Origin: a virus
Strand: one strand, 5' to 3'
Virus record (IMG/VR): IMGVR_UViG_3300031951_000246
Coordinates: 1 to 49,815 of that record
Length of the DNA stretch: 49,815 bases
Of this stretch, positions 27,737-38,387 are shown in pieces (position 1 is the first letter of the stretch; each line of letters opens with the position of its first letter). Below the pieces are notes generated by a model, which searched no databases, was not told where the DNA came from, and saw nothing but the letters and a program-made list of their open reading frames with translations. A program made the position numbers and the translations under genes.

Positions 27737-29737
27737 ATGCATTTAGATAGTCCAGAGTTTTTTGTCAATATGAAGTCTGTTCCTGATAAGGAATCGTCAG
27801 AATATGTTTCTTTTTGGGAAGCAGAAGATAAAAAGATTACAGAGGGTATTACCATTAATGGGTTTCACTTTTCTCCTTTTATCTATTGGCATTTAAATTA
27901 CTGGTCTATTTATGTAGATACAATGGTAGGCAAAAGACAAGTTCGTAAGTTAGATCGCCCTCAGTTATGGGATACTTACTTGGCTGTCGATGAAACTATC
28001 AATAGAGCAGAAAATCATCCTGACGGAAAGAAGGGAGTTGTGATGGTAGGTTCACGACGTATCTCTAAGTCAGTATTGACTTCCTCGTATATGACCCATA
28101 AAGCAGTAACCCAAAAAGGTAGCGACAATCTTATCTCTGCTTTGAATGGGCCTGACTTAAAAATTATAACAGAGTACGTAGACTTAGGTTTACGTAATCT
28201 TCCAGAATACTTTAAGTTTCCCCGTATTGAAGATGATTGGAAGAGACAAGTAACTCTTGGATACAAAGACAAACAAAACGTAAGACATGAATGGTCTAAA
28301 TTTCACATCCGAAACTTTGACGAAGGCAACAATACGGAAGCAGCTGCTGGTCTTACTCTATCTTCTTTTATGTTGGAAGAAGGAGGAAAAGGAAAGATTC
28401 TCAATTGTTTGGCGGCAACTACTCCTTGTTTTGACAGTCCATATGGATGGCGTTGTTCTCCTTTTGTCATTGGGACTTCGGGAGATATGACAAAGGCAGG
28501 GGATTTGGAAGAGCTTTTCAATAACCCTGAAGCATACAATTTTCTTCCTGTAGAGTCACTTGACTCTGGTAAATCCTATGGTTTGTTTATCCCAGGAACT
28601 AAATCTTTGAAGGTACCAAAAGAACCAAAATCTCTTGGACTTTACTTAGAGAATGCGGAACCATCGGAATTAGACGATATAACAATTTGGGTATCTGATG
28701 AAGACAAAGGAAAAGAATTAATCTTAAAGTCTAGAGAACAAATTAAGAAATCTAGTGGTCTAGAAGCATACTTGAAGGAGGTAATGTATTATCCTCTGAC
28801 ACACGAAGAATGTTTCCTAGAACTTTCGCAAAACATCTTTCCTGTGGATCTTCTTCAGGAACAATTGCAAAAGATTACATCACTAGATGCAAATCCAGAT
28901 TACGTAGAACTAGTGCAGAAGTCAGATGGAAGCATTGGTCATAAGTTTACAGATAAGAAACCAGTTCAAAACTTTCCTTCTAAACCAACAGATAACTTAG
29001 AAGGTGCAGTTCAGATTTGGGAGTATCCTATACTAGGGGCACCCTATGGTCTTTATACGGCAGGAACTGACCCATATAAACAGTCACAAGCTAAATACTC
29101 AACCTCTTTAGGCTCTACTTATATTTACAAACGTGTGCATGATATTGCAGGGGAAGGGTGGCAGAACATAGTAGTAGCAGCGTACACAGGTCGTCCTAAA
29201 AAGATTGAACAGTGGTATGAGATGACAAAGATGTTATTGAAGTACTATAACGCTAAGACACTTTGTGAAAACATGGATATGGGATTTATTCAGCATTGTA
29301 TTGAAAAGAACGAATCTGCTTTTTTCTTAGAACGCACACCCTCATTCTTAAATGACATCCACCCTAGTAGTGCAGTAAATCGTGAGTATGGAATACATAT
29401 GACCAGTGATATTAAAGATTACTTGAACTCACTGATTATAGAATACATCACAGAAGTTATAGAAAGAGAGACAGATGCAGAGGGTAACGTCGTAAAAGAA
29501 AGATTAGGAGTTACTAGAATACTTGACCCTCTACTGCTTAAAGAATTAATTAAGTTTACTCCCAAATTAAACGTCGACCGAGTTATTTCTTTTGGCCTTA
29601 CTCTTGCTATGGCAAAATCCTTAAACAGCAAATCAGTAATAGTATCTTCTACACAGGATTCTCGCATGCAAGAGTACTTTAAATCCATGAAATCAAAACA
29701 ACTTTTCAGGACAACAAGAAGCCCTTTTAGGTATTAA
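27737..29737 (+). CDS. terL: Terminase large subunit (packaging ATPase/nuclease)
   Basis: 666 aa. It drives ATP-dependent DNA packaging and cuts genome ends. The ATPase part has an atypical Walker A, GSRRISKS (105-112), and a Walker B-like hydrophobic strand with acidic pair (LSSFMLEEGGKG, about 210). The nuclease part has a first acidic residue in YTAGTDPYKQSQAKYSTSLG (about 435), a second candidate region LCENMDMGF, and a late Asp in the C-terminal helix region. Size and order before the portal match crAss-like TerL. Confidence 0.9.
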   Translation: MHLDSPEFFVNMKSVPDKESSEYVSFWEAEDKKITEGITINGFHFSPFIYWHLNYWSIYVDTMVGKRQVRKLDRPQLWDTYLAVDETINRAENHPDGKKGVVMVGSRRISKSVLTSSYMTHKAVTQKGSDNLISALNGPDLKIITEYVDLGLRNLPEYFKFPRIEDDWKRQVTLGYKDKQNVRHEWSKFHIRNFDEGNNTEAAAGLTLSSFMLEEGGKGKILNCLAATTPCFDSPYGWRCSPFVIGTSGDMTKAGDLEELFNNPEAYNFLPVESLDSGKSYGLFIPGTKSLKVPKEPKSLGLYLENAEPSELDDITIWVSDEDKGKELILKSREQIKKSSGLEAYLKEVMYYPLTHEECFLELSQNIFPVDLLQEQLQKITSLDANPDYVELVQKSDGSIGHKFTDKKPVQNFPSKPTDNLEGAVQIWEYPILGAPYGLYTAGTDPYKQSQAKYSTSLGSTYIYKRVHDIAGEGWQNIVVAAYTGRPKKIEQWYEMTKMLLKYYNAKTLCENMDMGFIQHCIEKNESAFFLERTPSFLNDIHPSSAVNREYGIHMTSDIKDYLNSLIIEYITEVIERETDAEGNVVKERLGVTRILDPLLLKELIKFTPKLNVDRVISFGLTLAMAKSLNSKSVIVSSTQDSRMQEYFKSMKSKQLFRTTRSPFRY

Positions 29738-29776
29738 ACTACACTTATTTTAAAATTTTGGGTATCAAAATTAAGA

Positions 29777-29808
29777 TTTGGTATTATTTTTACCGCTAGT
29801 TATACTTT
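29777..29808 (+). promoter_or_regulatory. Possible weak promoter before portal
   Basis: TTTG (29777) - N20 - TATACTTT (29801-29808) resembles, with mismatches, the late promoter pattern in the 99-base gap between TerL and portal. Confidence 0.35.
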
Positions 29809-29836
29809 ATAAGTTAATACATTAACATCCATTGTT

Positions 29837-32287
29837 ATGATCATAGAAGCACTCAAAGAGTACACTGATGCACTGAATCACGCATACTTTTATCCAGAGC
29901 AATTTGTTTCTGCAGCCAAGAAACAAAAGCCTCAGTGGATTAAATCTACCCTTGACTACTTTGCAAATATTGCATTTGCCCAGTACCGACAAAACATAAA
30001 ATTCAGAAAAAACTACCGTCTATTTAACGGAGAGTTTAACTTTGATGATTACACCAATGAGCCCCAGATACAAGAAATTATTAGTTACCTTTCAGATACT
30101 CCTGATCAAGAGCCAGAAATTCCTCAGCATCTTAAGCATTATCCAATAGTCAACCCACCTATCAATCAATTAAAGGGTGAGTTAATTAACAGACCATTTA
30201 AGTATAAGGTCAAAGCTGTTGACGATGCGAGTGTAGATGAGAACATTGACTTCCGTACTGACTTAATTAAAGAGTTCTTCATGAATAAAATGATGGCTCG
30301 TTTAGAAGGAGTACCTGAAGAACAGTTACAGCAGATTCAAGAAGAGATGATGGCTGAGATTCAAAACAAAATCTTGGACTACACTTCTACTGCCGAAGAG
30401 TGGGGCAACAAAGTACTTAATGCACTTAAGTATAGTTTCCGTTTAAAAGAAAAGTCTAGTCAAGGTTTCTTAGATTTCTTGATTACAGGACAAGAGTTTC
30501 ACCACTTCTACCCAGACAATTCAAGAATCGGATTTAACTACAAAGTAGAAAACCCATCTAACGTATGGTACTTAGCTAATCGTAATGCTATGTATACTAC
30601 TGATTGTTGGGCTTTAGGTACTATTGAAGTTCTTTCTATGTCTGAAATAGTAGAGAGATATAATCTTTCTGGTGAAGAAGTTAAGCACTTGAATAGTCGT
30701 TCTTTACAGAATCTTCGTAACAACGAATATTCTCCATTGTCTCCTGCACTTCCAGACCCTAATGACCCATTGTGGCAGTTGACATTTGAGAACGTGGGTG
30801 ACTTTGCCAATGGAGGTATTGACCACAACGTATTCTCGTTCAACTCTCAACACGCCTACACAGTAGTTACTTGTTACTGGCAGTCTAAAAAGAAGATATA
30901 TAAGCGTCAGTACATAGACGAACAAGGATACCTTCAAGAACAATTTGTAAGTGAAGACTACAAGTACGATAAAACTATGGGCGATATTGCTCTAGATGAG
31001 TTGTGGATTAACGAATGGTGGAAGGGTATTAAGATTGGTGCTGACATCTACATTGATGTAGAGCCTCTAGAGTATAGCCAAACTCCTCCAATTGTAGGTA
31101 TTGTAAACACTACTCGTAATACGCAAGGCAAATCCTTGCTTGATCTTCTTAAGCCTTACCAAGTTCTTTACAACATTTGTATGAACCAGTTGTGGGAGTT
31201 ACTTGAGAAAGAGATTGGTGTGGTATTCTTGGGTGACTTAAAAGTAGTGCCTAAGAAAGATTCTCAAGATCCAATTGAGACAATGCTTTGGAATGCCAAG
31301 AATCGTGGTACTTTGTTTATTGATACATCTCCAGAGAATACTGGTGGAGCTGTTCAGTTCAACCAAATGTCTCGTGTAGACTTGACTAGAACTGCAGAAA
31401 TTCAATCTCGTATCCAATTGGCACAAGCTCTCCGTACAGAGGCATACGAACTTATTGGTGTAACTCGCCAGCGTCTAGGTTCAGTAACTCCCTCTGAGAC
31501 GGCTACTGCTACTAAAGAAGGACTTACTCAATCATTCTCTCAAACAGAAACATGGTTTGCTTGGCATGATAACGTAATGCAACAAGTATATCAAACAATG
31601 TTGGAGATGGCTCAGTATACAGAATTGCAAAAGCCTACCTCTACTTTGAACTACTTAAACTCAGAATTGGAAACTGTATTCTTACGTATAACTAAGAATG
31701 AGTTACTCCGTGAGTTGTTTGTATTTGTGACATCATACGCTGAGGATAGAGTAACACTTGAACAGTTGCGTTCGTTGGCTCAACCCGCACTTCAGAATGG
31801 TGCAGAGTTGATTGAGATTTTTGACCTGTACACCGCTGCCTCAGAACGTTCACTTCGTCACGTATTAGAAGGCGTACAAGAACGTAAAGCTCAATTGCAA
31901 CAACAGCAAATGGCACAACAGCAACAACAGATGGAAATGCAACAACAACAATTCCAAACTAAACTTGCTGCAGATGCTGAACAAAAACAACAAGATGCAC
32001 AACGTGAGGATATGAACAAAGAACTCGACCGTCAGAACAGACTTGACGTAGAGCGTCTGCGTGGTATTGCTAACGAATCTTCTTTCTCACAAGACAAAGA
32101 TTTGACTCCTCTATTGATACAACAAGCTAACTTGGCTAAGGAACAATCTAAGATGCGATTTGAGCAACTTAAGAATGCTGACCAAGTTAGTCTTAAGAGT
32201 AGAGAGTTAGATTTAAAGGAAAAAGACATCGATACTAAGCTGCAAATAGCTAAGCAAAACAAGAATAAATACGATAAGAAGAAATAA
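29837..32287 (+). CDS. Portal protein
   Basis: 816 aa. It forms the dodecameric ring through which DNA enters and leaves. Typical portal features: IVNPPINQLKGELINRPFKY near residue 110 (clip/wing start), a long central beta/alpha part, LRTEAYELIGVTRQRLGSVT (about 535-555) as in portal 'tunnel' helices, and a Gln-rich C-terminal coiled coil (about 680-816; QQQMAQQQQQMEMQQQQF). It follows TerL and precedes the head assembly genes. Confidence 0.85.
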   Translation: MIIEALKEYTDALNHAYFYPEQFVSAAKKQKPQWIKSTLDYFANIAFAQYRQNIKFRKNYRLFNGEFNFDDYTNEPQIQEIISYLSDTPDQEPEIPQHLKHYPIVNPPINQLKGELINRPFKYKVKAVDDASVDENIDFRTDLIKEFFMNKMMARLEGVPEEQLQQIQEEMMAEIQNKILDYTSTAEEWGNKVLNALKYSFRLKEKSSQGFLDFLITGQEFHHFYPDNSRIGFNYKVENPSNVWYLANRNAMYTTDCWALGTIEVLSMSEIVERYNLSGEEVKHLNSRSLQNLRNNEYSPLSPALPDPNDPLWQLTFENVGDFANGGIDHNVFSFNSQHAYTVVTCYWQSKKKIYKRQYIDEQGYLQEQFVSEDYKYDKTMGDIALDELWINEWWKGIKIGADIYIDVEPLEYSQTPPIVGIVNTTRNTQGKSLLDLLKPYQVLYNICMNQLWELLEKEIGVVFLGDLKVVPKKDSQDPIETMLWNAKNRGTLFIDTSPENTGGAVQFNQMSRVDLTRTAEIQSRIQLAQALRTEAYELIGVTRQRLGSVTPSETATATKEGLTQSFSQTETWFAWHDNVMQQVYQTMLEMAQYTELQKPTSTLNYLNSELETVFLRITKNELLRELFVFVTSYAEDRVTLEQLRSLAQPALQNGAELIEIFDLYTAASERSLRHVLEGVQERKAQLQQQQMAQQQQQMEMQQQQFQTKLAADAEQKQQDAQREDMNKELDRQNRLDVERLRGIANESSFSQDKDLTPLLIQQANLAKEQSKMRFEQLKNADQVSLKSRELDLKEKDIDTKLQIAKQNKNKYDKKK

Positions 32288-32332
32288 GAATTTCACTTTA
32301 TCTATATTTACACACTCACTTTTTTTAACCTA

Positions 32333-32362
32333 TTGTGTTAATTTTTTAATAGGTTAACTTTG
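32333..32362 (+). promoter_or_regulatory. Promoter before the head assembly genes
   Basis: TTGTG (32333) - N17 - TAACTTTG (32355-32362), 30 bases before ATG 32392. Confidence 0.65.
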
Positions 32363-32391
32363 AAAACAGACAAACCAACCAACTAATTGTC

Positions 32392-33603
32392 ATGAATAAC
32401 AACCCAAACGACGACCAATTAGGTTTAGACAACCTAGAGTTCTTTGAAAATTTTGCTACTGATGATCCCCTAGAGGATCCCCAGTTTGATCCCAACGCTA
32501 ATCTTGCCCCTGATATTTTGGGTGGCGAGAAGATGGACTTAGAAGACGATGACCTTCCTATGGGAGGACAAGGTAAAAAACCAACGGCTCCTGCAACTCC
32601 TGCCACTCCTCCAGCCTCTACTCCTAATGAAGAAGAAGAGGAAGAAGAAGACGATGACAACAAGTCTGCAGGCAACCAAGAGCTAGAAGATGATGACTTA
32701 GAAGATGATTCTGACGACATTAACTACTACGAAGCTTTTGGTAAAGGATTGCTGAAGTCAGGACATTTTGATTTAGGTGAGGAAATTGATCCTGACCAAG
32801 TAGAATGGACTGAAGAAAGTTTCCTTGAAATGATGTCTGCTACCGTTGAGAACAAAGCGTGGAAACAACTAGAGGAAATTGCTACTGAGGCTTATGGTCC
32901 AGAAGGACTTGAATTGGTGAAAGACCTTTTCATTAATAAAGTCCCTGTACAACAATACCTTTCTAAGTTCAACGAACAAGTTGCACTTGAAAATGTTGAC
33001 TTGACTAATCCTCAGAACCAAGAAGCTATCTTCCGTGAGTATCTTTCTCGCACTGGTTTAGACCAAGATGAGATTGATGAACAACTTGAATATGCTGTCA
33101 AGACTAATAAACTTGAGAACTTCTCAGAAAAGTACTACGTAAAATTACTTGAACGTAGTAGACAAGAGAGAGAAGTGTTAGCAGAACAAAGTGCTCAGAA
33201 ACAAAGAGAAGCACAAGAAAGAGAAAATGCAAGACAAGAATCTTACATTAAAACTTTGGAAGGTGCAATCAAGACAGGAGATATTAACGGCTTCCCTATC
33301 AATCAGAATGAAGCAGCTAACTTATTTGACTATGTAACTAACAAAAGTTATCAGTTACCTAACGGTCAAAAGATTAGCGAGTTTGAGTTTACCTTGGCAA
33401 AGATGCGTCAAGAAGATCCTCAAAAGTTTCTAGCAGTAGCAAGGTTAGTTCAATCTAACTTAGACCTAGCTCCAGTTAAGAAGAAAGGTGTAAGTGAGGA
33501 GACTAACTCAATTTTCCAAGAACTGCAAAAAAAGTCTAAAAAAGGACCTAAAGGAGAACCTAGAAAAGAGACCCAACTCTTTAGTAATTTCTTCGGTAGA
33601 TAA
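32392..33603 (+). CDS. Acidic head/scaffold-like protein
   Basis: 403 aa. A strongly acidic N-terminal third (NEEEEEEEDDDNKS, then ELEDDDLEDDSDD) is followed by helical and coiled-coil segments (LLERSRQEREVLAEQSAQKQ). Placement between portal and major capsid protein, high acidity and coiled coil fit a scaffolding or internal head protein. No protease domain is seen. Confidence 0.6.
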   Translation: MNNNPNDDQLGLDNLEFFENFATDDPLEDPQFDPNANLAPDILGGEKMDLEDDDLPMGGQGKKPTAPATPATPPASTPNEEEEEEEDDDNKSAGNQELEDDDLEDDSDDINYYEAFGKGLLKSGHFDLGEEIDPDQVEWTEESFLEMMSATVENKAWKQLEEIATEAYGPEGLELVKDLFINKVPVQQYLSKFNEQVALENVDLTNPQNQEAIFREYLSRTGLDQDEIDEQLEYAVKTNKLENFSEKYYVKLLERSRQEREVLAEQSAQKQREAQERENARQESYIKTLEGAIKTGDINGFPINQNEAANLFDYVTNKSYQLPNGQKISEFEFTLAKMRQEDPQKFLAVARLVQSNLDLAPVKKKGVSEETNSIFQELQKKSKKGPKGEPRKETQLFSNFFGR

Positions 33604-33632
33604 AATATAAGCACACATAAACTAAAAATAAA

Positions 33633-35162
33633 ATGCCTAATCAATCCATTACCAGAGTTAACGGTCGCGTTATAGCTAATGCGCACGTTACCAGCTCTTA
33701 CTATTCTAAGAATAGTTTGGGTAAGTTGACCGACAAAAACTTTGTCGAGTCAATGTTGAAAACTAAACCAGACCAGTATGACAAAGTTATGTTGCGTCTG
33801 TTCACTGACACTCGCTTGTATTCTAACGATTTGTTGGATCTTGTGATGAAGAACGGTAAGCCATTTATGGTTAACGACCCTAATGGTGTCTTCACTTACA
33901 AAATCAAGAAGCGTGCTGAACTTCCAAAAATCATTGCCAACTTTGCTACAACTGTTGCAAAACCTGGTATTGATGGTCAAGAGTTCGAAATCGTATTTGA
34001 CAAACAAGGTTTTGTTGTAAACGATATCATCAGCGCACACCGTTATGAGCAAGAGACTTTGGTACAAATCGTATCTGAGCCTGAGCGTTACCAAAATGGT
34101 TTCAAATACCGTTGCCGTGCCGTTGCCGCTAGTAGCACTGACTTCGTTAACCAACGTTTCTTGGTTGTAGGTACTGAGTACTTCAAAGTAGGTAACGTAT
34201 TGGGTGAGTACACCACTTCATTCTCTAGCTTGGGATTGTTCGATGGTCACTTGGAAGTTATGGCTGACGTATTGAGTCAATATGGTGTTGAACACACTAT
34301 CACTGACTGGGCTGATGCTACTAAACTTGGTATGCAAACTGACGCTACTGGTAATCCTATGGACTTGACTTACTACACTTTGACTGATCCTACTGCTGAA
34401 GCAGAGAAGACAAAGATCGTAGGTTGGGAACCAACTGTATCTCGTTTGTTGCGTATGGAAATGATGCGCATGAAAGCAAACATGTTGATGTGGGGTCGCC
34501 AAGGTCAAGCTAAAGACGAAAGAGGTCGCTCTACTCGTATGAAGCAAGGTTTGTGGCAGCAATTGCACTTGGGTAACATTATCCAATACGATCGTGGTCA
34601 ATTCTCTTTGAACTTGATTCGTACTGCAATTGGTGACTTGTTCTACAACCGTGTATTGATTGCTGATCGTAAAGTAAAAGTTTACACCAACCGTGCAGGT
34701 ATGGAGTTGGCTTCTTCTGCTATCAAAAAAGACTTCAACAGTGCGAACTTTATGGTTAACGCTGATAAGTTCATGGATGGTAAAGATCGCTTGAAGCAAG
34801 GTTATGCTTTCCAATTTGACCACTACATGACTACCGAAACTGGTCCTGTTGAGTTCGTAGAATTGGAACAGTTGAACATGCATGCTACTTTCTTGGAATT
34901 GGGACCTAATAAGAAAACTCCTCCAATCTTTATCGTACTTGACGTATCTGGTCAAGAAGATTCAGGTATCCGTGAGGTTAAGTTGTCTACTCGTCCTAAC
35001 ATGTACTACCAGTACATCCCAGGTTCAGTAGGATTCGGAAGCCAACAAACCGTAATTGCTAACAAAGATCCTTATAGCACTTACATCATGAAAGACTTCT
35101 GTGGTGTCTTCTTGGAAGATCCAACCAGAACTGTAATCATTAAAGAATACCCACGCCTCTAA
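33633..35162 (+). CDS. Major capsid protein (HK97 fold expected)
   Basis: 509 aa. Position after the scaffold-like gene, strong codon bias (frequent CGT, GGT) and length match the crAss-like major capsid protein. The sequence is a mixed alpha/beta protein with long loops, e.g. an N-arm (MPNQSITRVNGRVIANAHVT) and a late strand region (TPPIFIVLDVSGQEDSGIRE). The fold itself is inferred from context. It should be among the most expressed late genes. Confidence 0.8.
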   Translation: MPNQSITRVNGRVIANAHVTSSYYSKNSLGKLTDKNFVESMLKTKPDQYDKVMLRLFTDTRLYSNDLLDLVMKNGKPFMVNDPNGVFTYKIKKRAELPKIIANFATTVAKPGIDGQEFEIVFDKQGFVVNDIISAHRYEQETLVQIVSEPERYQNGFKYRCRAVAASSTDFVNQRFLVVGTEYFKVGNVLGEYTTSFSSLGLFDGHLEVMADVLSQYGVEHTITDWADATKLGMQTDATGNPMDLTYYTLTDPTAEAEKTKIVGWEPTVSRLLRMEMMRMKANMLMWGRQGQAKDERGRSTRMKQGLWQQLHLGNIIQYDRGQFSLNLIRTAIGDLFYNRVLIADRKVKVYTNRAGMELASSAIKKDFNSANFMVNADKFMDGKDRLKQGYAFQFDHYMTTETGPVEFVELEQLNMHATFLELGPNKKTPPIFIVLDVSGQEDSGIREVKLSTRPNMYYQYIPGSVGFGSQQTVIANKDPYSTYIMKDFCGVFLEDPTRTVIIKEYPRL

Positions 35163-35180
35163 TCTAGGCGGTCTTTAGAG

Positions 35181-35204
35181 GGGGAGGGTTCTCGGACTCT
35201 CCCC
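35181..35204 (+). terminator. Hairpin after the major capsid gene
   Basis: GGGGAG / CTCCCC, 6 bp with a 12-base loop, 18 bases after the stop. It lacks a T-tract, so it may protect mRNA ends or only weakly terminate. Confidence 0.45.
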
Positions 35205-35245
35205 TGATAAAGATATTAGATTAACCAAAACAATCAACCAAAATA

Positions 35246-36187
35246 ATGAAAGGACAAGAAATCGCACGCGGAACAAAGGTTATTAAACCTTACCGCAAAG
35301 AACCTGCAAACTCTAGGAGTTTAGAAGGATCACTGTACAGGGAGGGATTTAATTTCATCCCAGGTACATCAAAAAAGTTTTACCCTCGTGTTGATTCACG
35401 TGGAGTAATACGAACAGGACTAGATGAAAACGCAATGAAGTTGCGAGCAATCGAAGACCCTGAAGTAAGAGAGCAAGAGATGAACCGTATTAAGACTTTA
35501 AAAACTTACTACGAATCTATTTTAGATGAATCTCTTGACCCTACTAGTACGTTCTATGACGAAATAAAAGAGAATGGGTACACCCTAGAAGATGGAGACA
35601 ATATCTTTAACTTGGAGAATCCCCGTGATGCAATTAACTTCTTTTGGTTACTTGAAACGGATATGGTTGCTCACAGTATAGACGATATTGAAACTGGAAA
35701 AGCTGACGGATCTATTGTACGTTTTTATGTACACGATGGTGAAGTAGAATCTAAATCCGCTTTTGAACGTAAAAAGCGAATTAACAGTGCGATTGCAGAG
35801 TTAGATAGAATGACTGCAGTTAAACGTAAGAAGATTCAAAAGCTTTTAGGTTTAGGATTGGCTGGAGATGCAAGTGAGGAAGAAGTATACAATGCTCTAG
35901 ACGAGTATTTGCGTATTCCTGCTACTGCTCTTGACCAAGACCCAATCGCTGCGTTTACGAAAATCACTAAGTACAGTGAAGAGACCTTGGCTATCAAGTC
36001 TCTAATCCGTGAGTTGATTGACTACAACGTTATAAGAGTTAAAGGTTCTGTAGTTTATGAAGGAGAGCACGTATGGGCTAGATCAGTAGAAGAGTTAGAA
36101 TTAACTTTGGCTGACCCTAAGAACTCCGACATTTACGATGCCTTTAAAGACAAAGTAAAAAACAAAATGAAACTATCCGTTATCTAA
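35246..36187 (+). CDS. Structural protein after capsid gene, 313 aa
   Basis: Soluble, helical, with a basic N-terminal arm (MKGQEIARGTKVIKPYRKEP) and a long central helix region (RKKRINSAIAELDRMTAVKR). In crAss-like genomes this slot holds a conserved virion protein. It may be an auxiliary head or portal-vertex protein; no motif gives a mechanism. Confidence 0.6.
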   Translation: MKGQEIARGTKVIKPYRKEPANSRSLEGSLYREGFNFIPGTSKKFYPRVDSRGVIRTGLDENAMKLRAIEDPEVREQEMNRIKTLKTYYESILDESLDPTSTFYDEIKENGYTLEDGDNIFNLENPRDAINFFWLLETDMVAHSIDDIETGKADGSIVRFYVHDGEVESKSAFERKKRINSAIAELDRMTAVKRKKIQKLLGLGLAGDASEEEVYNALDEYLRIPATALDQDPIAAFTKITKYSEETLAIKSLIRELIDYNVIRVKGSVVYEGEHVWARSVEELELTLADPKNSDIYDAFKDKVKNKMKLSVI

Positions 36188-36196
36188 TAACCGAAG

Positions 36197-36913
36197 ATGA
36201 TACCAGTACAAGAGTTGATATACGAGTTTAAGTTAAGCTTAAATAAGATGGACAGGCAAGACAACGTGCAAGTCCCTCTAGAAGATATTTTGGTTTTCTT
36301 AAATCAGGCTCAATTATCTTGGGTAGAATCTAAAGTAGGAGAAAACAACATTTTCAGACACGGATACGAAGGGACAAGAAAGAGAATTGAAGACTTGCAA
36401 GTATTGAAAGTTGACGATGTTTCTTTGACACTAGTAAAAACAACAGACGTTCTTTATAAAGGCTACAAAGCCAGTTTGAAATCTCTCCCTAACTACATGA
36501 TGTATGTAATGTCGCATGTAGGTGCAAGGAAAGAAGATTGTAAAGCAGGTTTAACAGTAGATTTAATTAGACAAAACGATCTGTCAACATTATACTTTGA
36601 TGCAAACTTCAGCCCCTCCTTTGAATGGAGAAACACATTTGCAACAATCGGCCAAGATAACATCACTGTATACACTGACGAAAGTTTTGAAATTGAGAAT
36701 CTTTACCTTACTTACTTAAGATATCCAAAGCCAATAGATTCAGAAGGCTACATCAACTTAGATGGATTGGATTCAGTAAATATGGACTGTGAACTTCCTT
36801 ACTATGCTAAATCAGATATTCTGAATTTAGCTATTAAGTTTGCCGCACAATCAGTAGACAACCAAGGCCAAGCAGCTTTTGCAGAGGACAGAAGTGTTAA
36901 AAACTCAGAATAA
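36197..36913 (+). CDS. Head-tail connector/ring-like protein, 238 aa
   Basis: An N-terminal helical part (LIYEFKLSLNKMDRQDNVQV) and a beta-rich centre and end (ENLYLTYLRYPKPIDSEGYI) match the shape of small connector 'ring' proteins. Its place after the capsid genes and its PLEDILVFLNQAQLSWVESK segment fit the crAss-like ring proteins. Confidence 0.6.
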   Translation: MIPVQELIYEFKLSLNKMDRQDNVQVPLEDILVFLNQAQLSWVESKVGENNIFRHGYEGTRKRIEDLQVLKVDDVSLTLVKTTDVLYKGYKASLKSLPNYMMYVMSHVGARKEDCKAGLTVDLIRQNDLSTLYFDANFSPSFEWRNTFATIGQDNITVYTDESFEIENLYLTYLRYPKPIDSEGYINLDGLDSVNMDCELPYYAKSDILNLAIKFAAQSVDNQGQAAFAEDRSVKNSE

Positions 36914-36930
36914 ACTAATAATATAAAAAA

Positions 36931-38349
36931 ATGAACTACGATTTCACCCAAGTATTTGTTCCGACTAACAAATACACTACAACTGGAAACGGATTCGATG
37001 CACTAGGTGCTCGTATCTTCGGCGTATTTACTCCTACCTATGTCGCTAACACCGATCAGTTGGTAGGCTTTCAATCTGTTAACTACACTACTGGTGCTCC
37101 AACTCCTTCTACTACACAACCTTTCAAAGAGATTGTGTTGGCTATGGGTACAGGTACTTCTTACCCTGCCAATAAGTTTGGTAGCTTTAAGTCTCCTGTA
37201 ATCAGAAAAGGTAAGTTGACTCAAGTTTCTTACGTGCCTGCTGATGCAAGTGCTGCTAAACAACAAATTACTTATCTTGGTTATGATGAGGTTAACGATT
37301 TCAAATCACCTAGTTTTTCTTGTGATGAGGAATACGTTGTAACCATCAAAATCGATGAGTACTGGTCTAAAGGTGTATTCCAACCAATGATTCAAGAGTC
37401 AGTTCGTGTTAAAACTGTAAACTGCTCAGAGTGCGGTGGTGGTTGTGATGCATTGGATTGCTATGATATTATGGCTTCTGTAGCTAGTAAGATCAATGCT
37501 AATCCTTTGTTGAGCAAGTACGTAAATGCTACTCACGTATTCAAAGGTTCTGCACCTTCTTACAAGTACACTTTGACTTTGCCTGATGCTGGTAACTCTA
37601 CTGCAGAAAACGCTGTGTTGACTGCTTTGCAAGCTTACTACCCATCTGCTACTTACGGTACTATTGCTATCACAACTACTGATACTGATGGTGACACTGA
37701 TGCTGATGCATTGGGTAACATCTTGTACGAAATTGCAACTCCTTTGATTGCAAACGTAGCTGATATGCCTACTTACTTAGGTGTAGCTTGGGAGTCAGTT
37801 AAGTCAAGTGCTGGTTCAGTAACTGCTTGTGGTGTTAAATTGGAAGGTAAAGCATTGGATGCTTTCGGAAACGCTTGTGTTCCTGATGCTGTTCCTTACG
37901 TATTCAACTTGGTTCGTTTCCAAGTAGTTGCGGCTAAAGGTCCTTTCACTACCCAAGACTTCGATATCAACGACTTGACTGGTCCTTGGTATGTTACTAA
38001 AACTCAAGATGTTAAGTATGCAATTGGTGCTGGTTCTGCTATGGCTGAATTGGAGCGTCACTTCTTCCGTAACAACTTGCCTAACGTAGCTGAGTCTGTG
38101 TACTACTGGAATCCTATCTACAACGAGGATGTAAACCAGTTCTTGTATGTAAACAGCACTTTGTTGTACAACGTACTTTCTGTTAAATTCTTGGATGATT
38201 CTCCAGTAGGATTTGAAAAGAAATCAGTAAATAGCCATGAGGTATTGATTATGGTAGACACAACTAACGAAGCTGCTAATAGTGTTATTAGTAGTGCAGG
38301 TAGTGTTTCTGCAAACATTCTTGCCTTCTTTAACTATTTCGCTGCCTAA
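36931..38349 (+). CDS. Virion protein with Cys cluster, 472 aa
   Basis: Beta-rich with frequent Thr/Ala and strong codon bias like the capsid gene, suggesting high copy number. A compact cluster NCSECGGGCDALDC (about 165-178) has four Cys in 14 residues and could bind zinc or form disulfides. A strong terminator follows. It may be a capsid-associated or tail sheath-like protein of crAss-like virions; role not certain. Confidence 0.55.
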   Translation: MNYDFTQVFVPTNKYTTTGNGFDALGARIFGVFTPTYVANTDQLVGFQSVNYTTGAPTPSTTQPFKEIVLAMGTGTSYPANKFGSFKSPVIRKGKLTQVSYVPADASAAKQQITYLGYDEVNDFKSPSFSCDEEYVVTIKIDEYWSKGVFQPMIQESVRVKTVNCSECGGGCDALDCYDIMASVASKINANPLLSKYVNATHVFKGSAPSYKYTLTLPDAGNSTAENAVLTALQAYYPSATYGTIAITTTDTDGDTDADALGNILYEIATPLIANVADMPTYLGVAWESVKSSAGSVTACGVKLEGKALDAFGNACVPDAVPYVFNLVRFQVVAAKGPFTTQDFDINDLTGPWYVTKTQDVKYAIGAGSAMAELERHFFRNNLPNVAESVYYWNPIYNEDVNQFLYVNSTLLYNVLSVKFLDDSPVGFEKKSVNSHEVLIMVDTTNEAANSVISSAGSVSANILAFFNYFAA

Positions 38350-38362
38350 TTAGACGAATAAT

Positions 38363-38387
38363 GGGGGGACTGAACTCCCCCCTTTTT
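38363..38387 (+). terminator. Intrinsic terminator
   Basis: GGGGGGA / TCCCCCC (7 bp, six-base loop) then TTTTTC, 14 bases after the stop of the 472-aa gene. Confidence 0.9.

Noticed and set aside
34218-34955. 245-codon minus-strand frame inside the capsid gene
   Set aside because: It is antisense to the major capsid gene, lacks any start signal and arises from codon bias of a highly expressed gene.
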